Shown: piece after piece, positions 8,498 through 15,321 of the stretch | Position numbering within the stretch: position 1 is the stretch's first letter | Layout: each line of letters begins with the position of its first letter | Assembly (NCBI RefSeq): GCF_010727945.1 | Contig: NZ_AP022569.1 | Coordinates: forward strand, 5,146,001 to 5,210,000 | DNA length: 64,000 bases | Direction: 5' to 3' | Source: Mycobacterium cookii | Lineage (GTDB): Bacteria; Actinomycetota; Actinomycetes; Mycobacteriales; Mycobacteriaceae | Made by a program: the position numbers and the translations under genes | Notes under the pieces: model-generated | The model's input: the letters and a program-made list of their open reading frames with translations, nothing else | Database searches by the model: none | What the model was told of the DNA's origin: nothing

Positions 8498-9946
8498 TCA
8501 GAGGCTGACGTAGACCGCCTTGGTGTTGAAGTAGGCCTCGATACCCTTCTTGCCACGCTCGCCGCCCCACCCGGATTGCTTGTGGCCGCAGATCGGCATC
8601 GACGGGTCTGCGCCGAGGGCGCAGTTCACCCAGACCTGGCCGGCGCGAAGCTCATTGGCGACACGGTGCGCCCGGCCGACGTTCTCGGTCCAGATGGCCC
8701 CGGCCAGACCGTATTCCGTGTCGTTGGCGGCGGCGAGCACCTCGTCCTCGTCGTCGAACGGAATGATGCAGCCGACTGGGCCGAAGATCTCCTCGCGGAT
8801 CAGCCGCATGTCCGGCTGGGTGTTGGTGATGATCGTCGCCTCGTAGAAGAAGCCGCGGCGGTCCATCCGCTGGCCGCCGGTGATGATCTCGGCGCCGCGT
8901 GAAACACCCTCGGCGACAATGCCTTCCACGCGCTGGCGCTGCTTCTCGCTGATCAGCGGCCCGAGCACGGAGTCGGGGTCTTCGCTGCCGCCCATCGGCA
9001 ACATCTTGGCGAAGGCCGCAATGCCTTCCACGACCTGGTCGTAGATACCGCGCTGCACATAGATGCGTGAGGTGCACGAACAGTTCTGCCCCGAGCCCGC
9101 GAGCAGGCCCAGACTCGCGTTCATGATCGCCTTGTCGAGGTTGGCGTCGTCGAACATGATCAGCGGTGACTTGCCGCCGAGCTCGAGCGTCAGGCGCTTG
9201 AGGTTGCCCGCGGCGGCCTTGACGATCAGCCGGCCGACCTCCGTCGACCCGGTGAACGCGATCTTGTCGACGTCGGGATGCGCGGCCAGCGCGGCACCCG
9301 CGGTCTCGCCGTAGCCGGTGATCACGTTGAAGACGCCGTCGGGCAGACCCGCCTCGCGGAAGATCTCCTCGAGTTTCAGCGCGGTCAGCGGCGTCTCCTC
9401 GGCGGGCTTGAGGACACAGCTGCAGCCGGCCGCCAGCGCCGGCGCGGCCTTGAGCATCGCGACGAAGAACGGCCCGTTCCACGGAATGATCAGGCCGGCG
9501 ACGCCGACCGGCTCGAGCTGAGTGAAGTTGTGGAAGCTTTCGTAGTGACCGAGCAGCCCGTCGGATACGACGTTGCTCGACTCGCCGTGGATCTTGCCGA
9601 CCCAGCCCGCGTAGTACAGCAGCATCTCGTTGGCGACCTTGATGATCTGCTGCGCGGCGACCGCGTTCATGCCGTTGTCTTTGGACTCCAGCCCGGCGAG
9701 CTCGTCAGTGCGTTGCTTGACGATCTCCGCGGCCCGGAAGAGCACCTCGGCGCGACGCGCGGCGGGCAGTTTGCGCCACACGCCAGACTCGAACGTCTCA
9801 CGGGCGCGGGCCACTGCCGCGTCGACGGCCGCCTGGTCGGCGTCGGGGACTTCGGCGATCTGCTCCTCGGTGGACGGGTTGAACACGGGAATCAACCCTG
9901 AGCTGCTGTTTTCCACCCCAGGGTCGGTGGCGATGGCGTTACTCAA
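8498..9946 (-). CDS. NAD(P)-dependent aldehyde dehydrogenase
   Basis: 482 residues, full length for the ALDH superfamily. Visible motifs: IPWNGPF (N-terminal signature), KPAEETPLTAL, FTGSTEVGRLI (cofactor site), LELGGKSPLIMFDDA (general-base glutamate), SGQNCSCTSRIYV (the catalytic-cysteine region; the second C follows QN) and EEIFGPV near the C-terminus. It oxidises an aldehyde to an acid or acyl product; the substrate is unknown. TTG at 9946 has AAAGGACG about 8 bases upstream. It is convergent with the crotonase gene, 27 bp apart across a short CGGCCG hairpin. Two direct repeats flank a hairpin in its promoter and may be its operator. Confidence 0.92.
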   Translation of the reverse strand: MSNAIATDPGVENSSSGLIPVFNPSTEEQIAEVPDADQAAVDAAVARARETFESGVWRKLPAARRAEVLFRAAEIVKQRTDELAGLESKDNGMNAVAAQQIIKVANEMLLYYAGWVGKIHGESSNVVSDGLLGHYESFHNFTQLEPVGVAGLIIPWNGPFFVAMLKAAPALAAGCSCVLKPAEETPLTALKLEEIFREAGLPDGVFNVITGYGETAGAALAAHPDVDKIAFTGSTEVGRLIVKAAAGNLKRLTLELGGKSPLIMFDDANLDKAIMNASLGLLAGSGQNCSCTSRIYVQRGIYDQVVEGIAAFAKMLPMGGSEDPDSVLGPLISEKQRQRVEGIVAEGVSRGAEIITGGQRMDRRGFFYEATIITNTQPDMRLIREEIFGPVGCIIPFDDEDEVLAAANDTEYGLAGAIWTENVGRAHRVANELRAGQVWVNCALGADPSMPICGHKQSGWGGERGKKGIEAYFNTKAVYVSL

Positions 9947-9973
9947 TGTCGTTCGTCCTTTCGCGGGGTCGCC

Positions 9974-10009
9974 GTCACTCTACTTTCGCAGAGACGAAGT
10001 CACTCTACT
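9974..10009 (-). promoter_or_regulatory. Direct repeat with central hairpin upstream of the aldehyde dehydrogenase gene
   Basis: An exact 11-mer (AGTAGAGTGAC on the coding strand of the ALDH gene) occurs twice, 25 bp apart, at 9974-9984 and 9999-10009. Between them is TTCG-N6-CGAA. The repeats lie about 28-63 bp upstream of the TTG start. Each repeat contains TAGAGT, which also fits a -10 hexamer, so the element may combine a promoter with an operator. No regulator gene is adjacent. Confidence 0.5.
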
Positions 10010-10143
10010 GACAACGCCGGCCCCCGACGCACGGAATGGTGAACAAGGAAAGACACGAAGCTGACGAATCCGCTGGATTAGGTTTTTGACCTTGATGCGG
10101 ATTACGCTTGTCCGCGGTCCTTTCTCGACTCAGGAAAGCTCTC

Positions 10144-10425
10144 ATGCCAATTCAGCAGCCCACTCTTCGGCGCCCACAGTCTTTCGGCAGCACCCGTACC
10201 CGACGTGTTGCCCCGCGGGTGACAGGCCCGACCGTCGGTCAGTGCTTTGACATCGAGGTCATCCGCGACACCGACGGATGGATGGTCCGGATTCCCGAGA
10301 TCGGCGCGTCTGCTCGCGCAAGCCGACGGGCCGCCATCGAACTGGTCGCCCGCGAATGCATCGCCGAGCAGACCGGTATCCCGATCGGCTACGTGGTCGT
10401 GTTCGTCGCCCGCGAGATCGTCTGA
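10144..10425 (+). CDS. Small HicB-like protein, orphan
   Basis: 93 residues from ATG at 10144, which has CAGGAAAG upstream; an in-frame start at 10108 would add 12 residues. The C-terminal half (DIEVIRDTDGWMVRIPEI, then ARASRRAAIELVARECIAEQ) resembles the beta-hairpin plus helix of HicB-type partial RNase H folds, where a DGW-V-IPE pattern and a following helix are typical. No HicA toxin or DNA-binding domain is seen, and the N-terminal 40 residues are basic (RRPQSFGSTRTRR). It could be a free-standing regulatory or RNA-binding protein. Function not recognised. Confidence 0.6.
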   Translation: MPIQQPTLRRPQSFGSTRTRRVAPRVTGPTVGQCFDIEVIRDTDGWMVRIPEIGASARASRRAAIELVARECIAEQTGIPIGYVVVFVAREIV

Positions 10426-10465
10426 GACCGGACGGCTTTTCGCCGCTGAGACGGTCGCCTGCCGC

Positions 10466-12985
10466 TTAGACGGTCACTTTCAGCGGCCAGACCTGCCAGA
10501 TGTCGTCGCAGTACTCGGCGATGGCCCGGTCCGACGAGAACTTGCCGCTGCGTGCGGTGTTCAGGATCGACATCTTCGTCCACGACTCGCCGTCCAGCCA
10601 CGCGGCACTCACCCGGTCCTGGCAGTCGACGTAGGACGCGTAGTCCGCGCAGACCAGGAATGGGTCGTCATAGCACAGGTTGTCCACCAGCGGCATGAAC
10701 ACGTCGGTGTCACCGTGCGAGAACGTGCCTCGGGCAATGAGATCCAGCACGGCGCTGAGTTCCTTGTTGCCGTCGACATAGTCGGACGGGCAGTACCCCT
10801 GCGCCTTCACCGCCTGGACCTCGTCCTCGGTGAGACCGAACAGGAAGAAGTTCTCGCCGCCGACCTCGTCGCGCATCTCGACATTCGCCCCGTCCAGGGT
10901 GCCGATGGTGAGCGCCCCGTTGATCATGAACTTCATGTTCCCGGTGCCCGATGCCTCCTTGCCGGCGGTGGAGATCTGCTCGGACAGGTTGGCGGCGGGG
11001 TAAACCAGGTGTGCGTTCTTGACGTTGAAGTTCGGCACGAACGCCACCTTGATGAACTTGTTGACGTCCGGGTCCGCGTTGACCGTCTCGGCCACCGAGT
11101 TGATCAGCTTGATGATCCGCTTGGCCATGAAGTAGCCGGGCGCGGCCTTCCCGCCGAAGATGAAGGCGCGCGGTGGAATTGATAGTTCCGGGTTCTGCTT
11201 GAGCCGGTGGTACAGCGCGATGATGTGCAGGACGTTGAGGTGCTGCCGCTTGTACTCGTGGATACGTTTGACCTGAATGTCGAAGAGCCAGTTCGGGTTC
11301 AGCTCGACGCCGGTCGCGGAGAGGACGTATTTCGCCAGCCGGGCCTTGTTGTTGCGTTTGACGTCGCGCCACTGCTGACGGAACGACGCATCCTCGACGA
11401 ACGGCTCCAGTCCACGGAGGCGGTCCAGATCGGTGAGCCAGCCGTCGCCGACCGTGCGGTCGAGCAGCTCCCGCAGCCCGGGGTTGGCCAATGCGAGGAA
11501 GCGGCGCGGTGTCACGCCGTTGGTCTTGTTGCTGAACCGTTCCGGCCACATCTCGTAGAAGTCTTTGAGGACACTGGCTTTCAGCAGATCTGAGTGCAGC
11601 GCGGCGACACCGTTGATGGCGTGGCTGCCCACGGTGGCGAGGTGTGCCATCCGGACGTTCTTGTTGCCGTCCTCGCCGATGATGGACATTCGGCGGAGCC
11701 GGTCGCCGTCGCCGGGGAACTTCGCCCGGACCTCGTCGAGGAAGCGGTGATTGATCTCGTAGATGATCTCGAGATGGCGGGGGAGCGACTCGGAGAACAT
11801 CTCCAGCGGCCAGGTCTCCAGTGCCTCGGGCAGCAGGGTGTGGTTGGTGTAACCGAACGTCGCGACGGTGATATCCCACGCCTCGTCCCAGTCCAGGTGG
11901 CGCTCGTCGATCAGCAGCCGCAGCAGCTCGGCGACCGCGATCGCCGGGTGAGTGTCGTTGAGCTGCACGGCGAATCGCTCGGGAAGTTCCCGCACGCCCG
12001 CGTCGGCAAGGTCATCCATGATGTGCAGGATGTGCTGCAGTGAGCACGATACGAAGAAGTGCTGCTGCAGCAGGCGCAACCTCTTGCCGGCCTCCGGCTC
12101 GTCGTTGGGGTAGATCACCTTGGTGACCGTTTCCGAGGTCACCTCGTCCTCGACAGCCTTGTAGTAGTCGCCGGTGTTGAAGGCCTCGAGCGCGAACGAC
12201 TCGACGGCCCGCGCGCTCCACAGCGTCAGCACGTTGCAGGTGTTGACGCCGTAGCCCTGGACGGGGGTGTCGTAGGCGACGCCCTTCAGCAGTCGCCCGG
12301 CCACCCACCGGGACCGCTCGGTGCCGGCCTCGTCGGTGTAGTGCTCGGCGTAGCCGCCCCACTTGACCAGATAGTTGACGTCGGGCTTGGCGATCTCCCA
12401 GGGATTTCCGTTGACCAGCCAGTTGTCGGTCTTCTCGACCTGCCAGCCGTCCTGGATCTGCTGGTTGAAGATGCCGAATTCGTAGCGGATGCCGTAGCCG
12501 ATGGCCGGCCGCTCGAGGGTGGCCAACGAGTCCAGGTAGCAGGCGGCGAGCCGGCCGAGCCCACCGTTGCCCAAGCCGGGCTCGGGTTCGCACGCCAGGA
12601 CCTCGTCCAGGTTCTGACCCATCGCGGTCAGGGCGGTCTTGGCCGCCCCCTCCATGCGGAGGTTCAGCAGGTTGTTGCCGAGCTGCGGGCCCATCAAGAA
12701 TTCGGCCGACAGATAGCAGGTGACTTTGCGACCGAGATCCAGCGAAGTCTGCGTCGACGCCACGCGGCGGTCCTGCATGCGGTCGCGCACGGCCAGCGCT
12801 AGCGCTCGGTAGTAGTGCTCGGGGCGCAGCGCCGCCGCCGGTCGGCCGATCGAGTACCGCAGGTGATCGGCGATTGCCCGCTGCAGCGCCGCCGCACCCA
12901 TTCCGGTGCGGGAGTGCTCGGTCAGGTCAGCGGGCCTCGGGCTGGCAGACAGTCCGTCAGCGGGCGTCTGATCGACATCGGTCAT
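10466..12985 (-). CDS. glgP: Glycogen phosphorylase
   Basis: 839 residues, the usual size for the GT35 family. It releases glucose-1-phosphate from alpha-1,4-glucans with a PLP cofactor. Near the C-terminus EASGTGNMKFMINGALT carries the PLP-binding lysine of the GT35 signature, and TLDGANVEM follows. The N-terminal CYLSAEFLMGPQLGNNLLNL and LGNGGLGRLAACYLDSLATL are equally diagnostic. ATG at 12985 has AGGACC upstream; the reading from 13036 adds 17 residues without family support. It is monocistronic as far as can be seen, convergent to the small HicB-like gene. The role is cytoplasmic glycogen or capsular-glucan precursor turnover. Confidence 0.96.
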   Translation of the reverse strand: MTDVDQTPADGLSASPRPADLTEHSRTGMGAAALQRAIADHLRYSIGRPAAALRPEHYYRALALAVRDRMQDRRVASTQTSLDLGRKVTCYLSAEFLMGPQLGNNLLNLRMEGAAKTALTAMGQNLDEVLACEPEPGLGNGGLGRLAACYLDSLATLERPAIGYGIRYEFGIFNQQIQDGWQVEKTDNWLVNGNPWEIAKPDVNYLVKWGGYAEHYTDEAGTERSRWVAGRLLKGVAYDTPVQGYGVNTCNVLTLWSARAVESFALEAFNTGDYYKAVEDEVTSETVTKVIYPNDEPEAGKRLRLLQQHFFVSCSLQHILHIMDDLADAGVRELPERFAVQLNDTHPAIAVAELLRLLIDERHLDWDEAWDITVATFGYTNHTLLPEALETWPLEMFSESLPRHLEIIYEINHRFLDEVRAKFPGDGDRLRRMSIIGEDGNKNVRMAHLATVGSHAINGVAALHSDLLKASVLKDFYEMWPERFSNKTNGVTPRRFLALANPGLRELLDRTVGDGWLTDLDRLRGLEPFVEDASFRQQWRDVKRNNKARLAKYVLSATGVELNPNWLFDIQVKRIHEYKRQHLNVLHIIALYHRLKQNPELSIPPRAFIFGGKAAPGYFMAKRIIKLINSVAETVNADPDVNKFIKVAFVPNFNVKNAHLVYPAANLSEQISTAGKEASGTGNMKFMINGALTIGTLDGANVEMRDEVGGENFFLFGLTEDEVQAVKAQGYCPSDYVDGNKELSAVLDLIARGTFSHGDTDVFMPLVDNLCYDDPFLVCADYASYVDCQDRVSAAWLDGESWTKMSILNTARSGKFSSDRAIAEYCDDIWQVWPLKVTV

Positions 12986-13146
12986 CGTGGGTCCTACTCG
13001 CTTGAGATGGTGGCCGCTCGGTGCGCAGGCGGTCATTCTGACAGCGGTTTTTGCACGCTGAGCGCAGAAATGAAGTCCGTTAGGTTAACGCGAGCTCACG
13101 TCCTCGCGACGACGGGTTGATCGTCAATTGCGGGCATGCTGCAGGC

Positions 13147-13177
13147 TTGACCTCAACATCGGTTGAGGTTCTACGGT
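13147..13177 (+). promoter_or_regulatory. SoxR/MerR-type promoter with 20-bp palindrome in a 19-bp spacer
   Basis: TTGACC at 13147-13152 fits a -35 box and TACGGT at 13172-13177 fits a mycobacterial -10 (TANNNT). The spacer is 19 bp, overlong for a normal promoter but characteristic of MerR-family activation. Across it lies the palindrome ACCTCAAC-ATCG-GTTGAGGT (13150-13169). This closely resembles the classical SoxR box (CCTCAAG-N4-CTTGAGG). The -10 ends 7 bases before the ATG at 13185, so the transcript should be leaderless. No MerR gene is in the window. Confidence 0.75.
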
Positions 13178-13184
13178 TTCTCGC

Positions 13185-13652
13185 ATGACAATTCGTATGC
13201 CAGCGCCCGTTGGCTGGCCAGATGGGCTCACCGCGATCGGCGCAATCCGATTTGCCCGTCGCTCAGCGCATTTCGAGTCAACCGTTCGGTTCTATCGCGA
13301 CCTGGTCGGCTTGCCGGTCTGCGCGACATTCGCCGAAAGCTACGGCAGTACGGGAGCGATTTTCGGTATGCCCGGATCGGCGCTGACCTTCGAGATCGTC
13401 GAGGCCACCGAGTCGGTTGCCGTCGACAGCCATGAGCAGCTGTGCCTGTACTTTCCCGACACGGCGGCACAGCAGCAAGCGACGGCGCGACTTGCCGCGG
13501 CGGGCATGGAACCCGTTGAATCCCACCCGTATTGGGCGGCGACCGGGGCGGTCACCTACCGCGACCCCGACGGCCGGGAAGTCGTATTCGCGCCGTTCGT
13601 GTTTGCGGTCAACGAACCACCGGAAGGCAGTGCCTCAGGTCGGCATGCTTAA
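13185..13652 (+). CDS. VOC (glyoxalase/bleomycin-resistance fold) protein
   Basis: 155 residues containing two beta-alpha-beta-beta-beta modules of the vicinal oxygen chelate superfamily: FARRSAHFESTVRFYRDLVGLPV at the start and TYRDPDGREVVFAPFVF at the end. Candidate metal ligands are H near position 25-30, E in FEIVEA and E in REVVF. Members are glyoxalases, dioxygenases or drug- and electrophile-resistance proteins. No ribosome-binding site is present, because the ATG sits where transcription should begin. The SoxR-type promoter suggests induction by redox-active compounds, consistent with a detoxification role. The stop overlaps that of the convergent GlsB-type gene by 4 bases. Confidence 0.82.
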   Translation: MTIRMPAPVGWPDGLTAIGAIRFARRSAHFESTVRFYRDLVGLPVCATFAESYGSTGAIFGMPGSALTFEIVEATESVAVDSHEQLCLYFPDTAAQQQATARLAAAGMEPVESHPYWAATGAVTYRDPDGREVVFAPFVFAVNEPPEGSASGRHA

Positions 13653-13927
13653 CGGATGGCACGACGGCGCCGGCCGGTGATTCCGACGTAGGCCGAGATC
13701 AACACCATCGCCACGATGATGCCGACCAGGAAAGCCGTGAGCCTGAACCCGCCGTTCTCGGCGGGATACGCCAACTTGTAGGTCACCCACGACCCGACGA
13801 ACGAGCCGATCGCGCCGAGCAGGATCGTCATGATGACGCCGATGCTTTGTTTACCCGGGAGAATGATTCGCGCGAGAGCGCCAACGAGCAAGCCCACAAA
13901 TATTGCGCTGACAACCGTTCCGATCAT
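13649..13927 (-). CDS. GlsB/YeaQ/YmgE-family small membrane stress protein
   Basis: 92 residues with three hydrophobic helices. The family pattern is clear: GLLVGALARIILPGKQSIGVIMTILLG (glycine-rich helix pair with ARxxxPG) and GSFVGSW, then a C-terminal helix and a basic tail GRRRRAIR. The family (transglycosylase-associated protein family) is induced by general stress in many bacteria; its molecular function is unknown. ATG at 13927 has GAGGAAG upstream. A TTACC-N7-GGTAA inverted repeat at 13959-13975 lies in the promoter region, but no clear SigF promoter was found. Confidence 0.85.
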   Translation of the reverse strand: MIGTVVSAIFVGLLVGALARIILPGKQSIGVIMTILLGAIGSFVGSWVTYKLAYPAENGGFRLTAFLVGIIVAMVLISAYVGITGRRRRAIR

Positions 13928-14067
13928 TGTTCTTCCTCACGCCGTGCGTGCGGGTCGGTTACCCGTTTTCGGTAATCCCACCCTGGATCGGCATTTTTGC
14001 CCCGAAACAGCGGAAGACCACCGGGGTCGGGTCCACCGGTGGCCGTCCTTTGTGCTGGTCTAGGTGA

Positions 14068-14241
14068 TTACTTCTTGAAGGCGTCCTTCACGTTCTCAAC
14101 CGCGTCCTTGACGCTGGCCTTCGCCTGATCGATCTTGCCTTCGGCCTCGGTACTGTGGTCGTCGGTGGCCTTGCCGAACGCTTCCTTGGCCTTACCGGCG
14201 ACGTCATCGATCTTGTTGCTCACTTTTTCGTGGGCGCCCAT
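14068..14241 (-). CDS. CsbD-family stress-response protein
   Basis: 57 residues, lysine- and acid-rich and helical: MGAHEKVSNKIDDVAGKAKE, AEGKIDQAKASVKDAVENV. CsbD-like proteins are small hydrophilic general-stress proteins (SigB regulon in Bacillus). ATG at 14241 has GAGGGAG 8 bases upstream; the longer reading from 14334 adds an unrelated arginine-rich head and would include the promoter, so it is rejected. A good SigF-type promoter lies about 49-75 bp upstream of the start, which agrees with a general-stress role. Confidence 0.85.
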   Translation of the reverse strand: MGAHEKVSNKIDDVAGKAKEAFGKATDDHSTEAEGKIDQAKASVKDAVENVKDAFKK

Positions 14242-14289
14242 GTTCCAACTCCCTCGTCTTAAGGACTTCTCGCTTCGCGACCGGATAAC

Positions 14290-14315
14290 TACCCGCAGCC
14301 AAAACCGGTCAAACC
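14290..14315 (-). promoter_or_regulatory. SigF-type promoter of the CsbD-like gene
   Basis: On the minus strand GGTTT (14315-14311), a 16-base spacer and GGGTA (14294-14290) match the mycobacterial SigF consensus GGTTT-N15-17-GGGTA exactly. The predicted 5' leader is about 40 bases. The promoter lies 21 bp before the divergent dehydrogenase gene. Confidence 0.75.
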
Positions 14316-14335
14316 TGGTGTGCGAAATTGGCACG

Positions 14336-15265
14336 ATGCAGGTCGCGATCCTCGACGACTACCAGAACGTCGCATTGAGCATGGCCGACTGGTCAAAGGT
14401 GGCGGCGCGCGCCGAGATCACCGTCTTCACCGATCACGTCGCCGATCAGGGCGACCTCGTCGAGCGGCTGGCGCCGTTCGACGTCGTGTGCGTGATGCGC
14501 GAACGCACCCCGTTGCCGCGAAGCGTTCTCGAGCGGTTGCCACGGCTGAAGCTGATCGCCTCCACGGGGCCGTTCAACGCCGCCATCGACATGACGGCCA
14601 CCAAGGACCTCGGCATCCACGTCAGCACGACCGGTGGCTTTATCGAGTCGACCGTCGAACTGACCTGGGCGCTGATCCTGGCCGCCGGCCGCCGGATCGT
14701 CGACGAGAGCATCTCGGTGCGCTCCGGTGGCTGGCAGACGTCGGTCGGTCGGCAACTGGGCGGTTCGGTTCTCGGTGTGCTGGGTCTGGGCCGGATCGGC
14801 GCACGAGTGGCGCGGGTCGGCACGGCGTTCGGCATGGACGTCATCGCGTGGAGCACGAACCTGACCCCCGAAGCCGCCGAACAAGCAGGCGCGACCTATG
14901 TGTCCAGAGACGAATTATTCAGCCGCGCAGACGTTTTAACCATCCATCTTGTACTCAGTGAGCGATCCCGCGGTCTGGTCGGTGCCGACGAGTTGGCGCT
15001 CATGAAACCAACGGCATTGCTAGTCAACACATCTCGCGGCCCGATCGTCGACGAGTCGGCTCTCGTCGACGCTTTGCGATCGCAGCGAATCGCCGGAGCC
15101 GGGCTCGACGTCTTCGACACCGAGCCGTTGCCGTCCGGGCACCCGCTGCGATCGCTGGACACCGTCGTCGCCACGCCGCACATCGGCTACGTGGCCGACG
15201 CCGTCTACCGCACGTTCTACGGTGAGACCGCCGGCAAGATCGCCCGTTGGCTCGAGCAGAGCTGA
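14336..15265 (+). CDS. D-2-hydroxyacid dehydrogenase family protein
   Basis: 309 residues of the D-isomer 2-hydroxyacid dehydrogenase family (SerA/formate dehydrogenase-like). The NAD-binding domain has VLGVLGLGRIGARVARVGTAFGMDVIAW; the catalytic arginine is in VNTSRGPIVDESALVDAL, the glutamate in AGAGLDVFDTEPLP and the histidine in TPHIGYV. Members reduce 2-keto acids. ATG at 14336 begins the family's typical MQVAILDDYQN; the apparent extension upstream to 14135 reads through the CsbD promoter and is not supported. The substrate is unknown. It is convergent with cstA. Confidence 0.9.
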   Translation: MQVAILDDYQNVALSMADWSKVAARAEITVFTDHVADQGDLVERLAPFDVVCVMRERTPLPRSVLERLPRLKLIASTGPFNAAIDMTATKDLGIHVSTTGGFIESTVELTWALILAAGRRIVDESISVRSGGWQTSVGRQLGGSVLGVLGLGRIGARVARVGTAFGMDVIAWSTNLTPEAAEQAGATYVSRDELFSRADVLTIHLVLSERSRGLVGADELALMKPTALLVNTSRGPIVDESALVDALRSQRIAGAGLDVFDTEPLPSGHPLRSLDTVVATPHIGYVADAVYRTFYGETAGKIARWLEQS

Positions 15266-15321
15266 CGCTGCTTTGGTTCGATCGGCAGCCGCCGGCGTGA
15301 GGCTATGCGGCGGCTGTGAAT

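Noticed and set aside
13928..14010. SigF promoter for the GlsB-type gene
   Set aside because: GGGTA is present near 13960 but no GGTTT occurs at 15-17 bases upstream.
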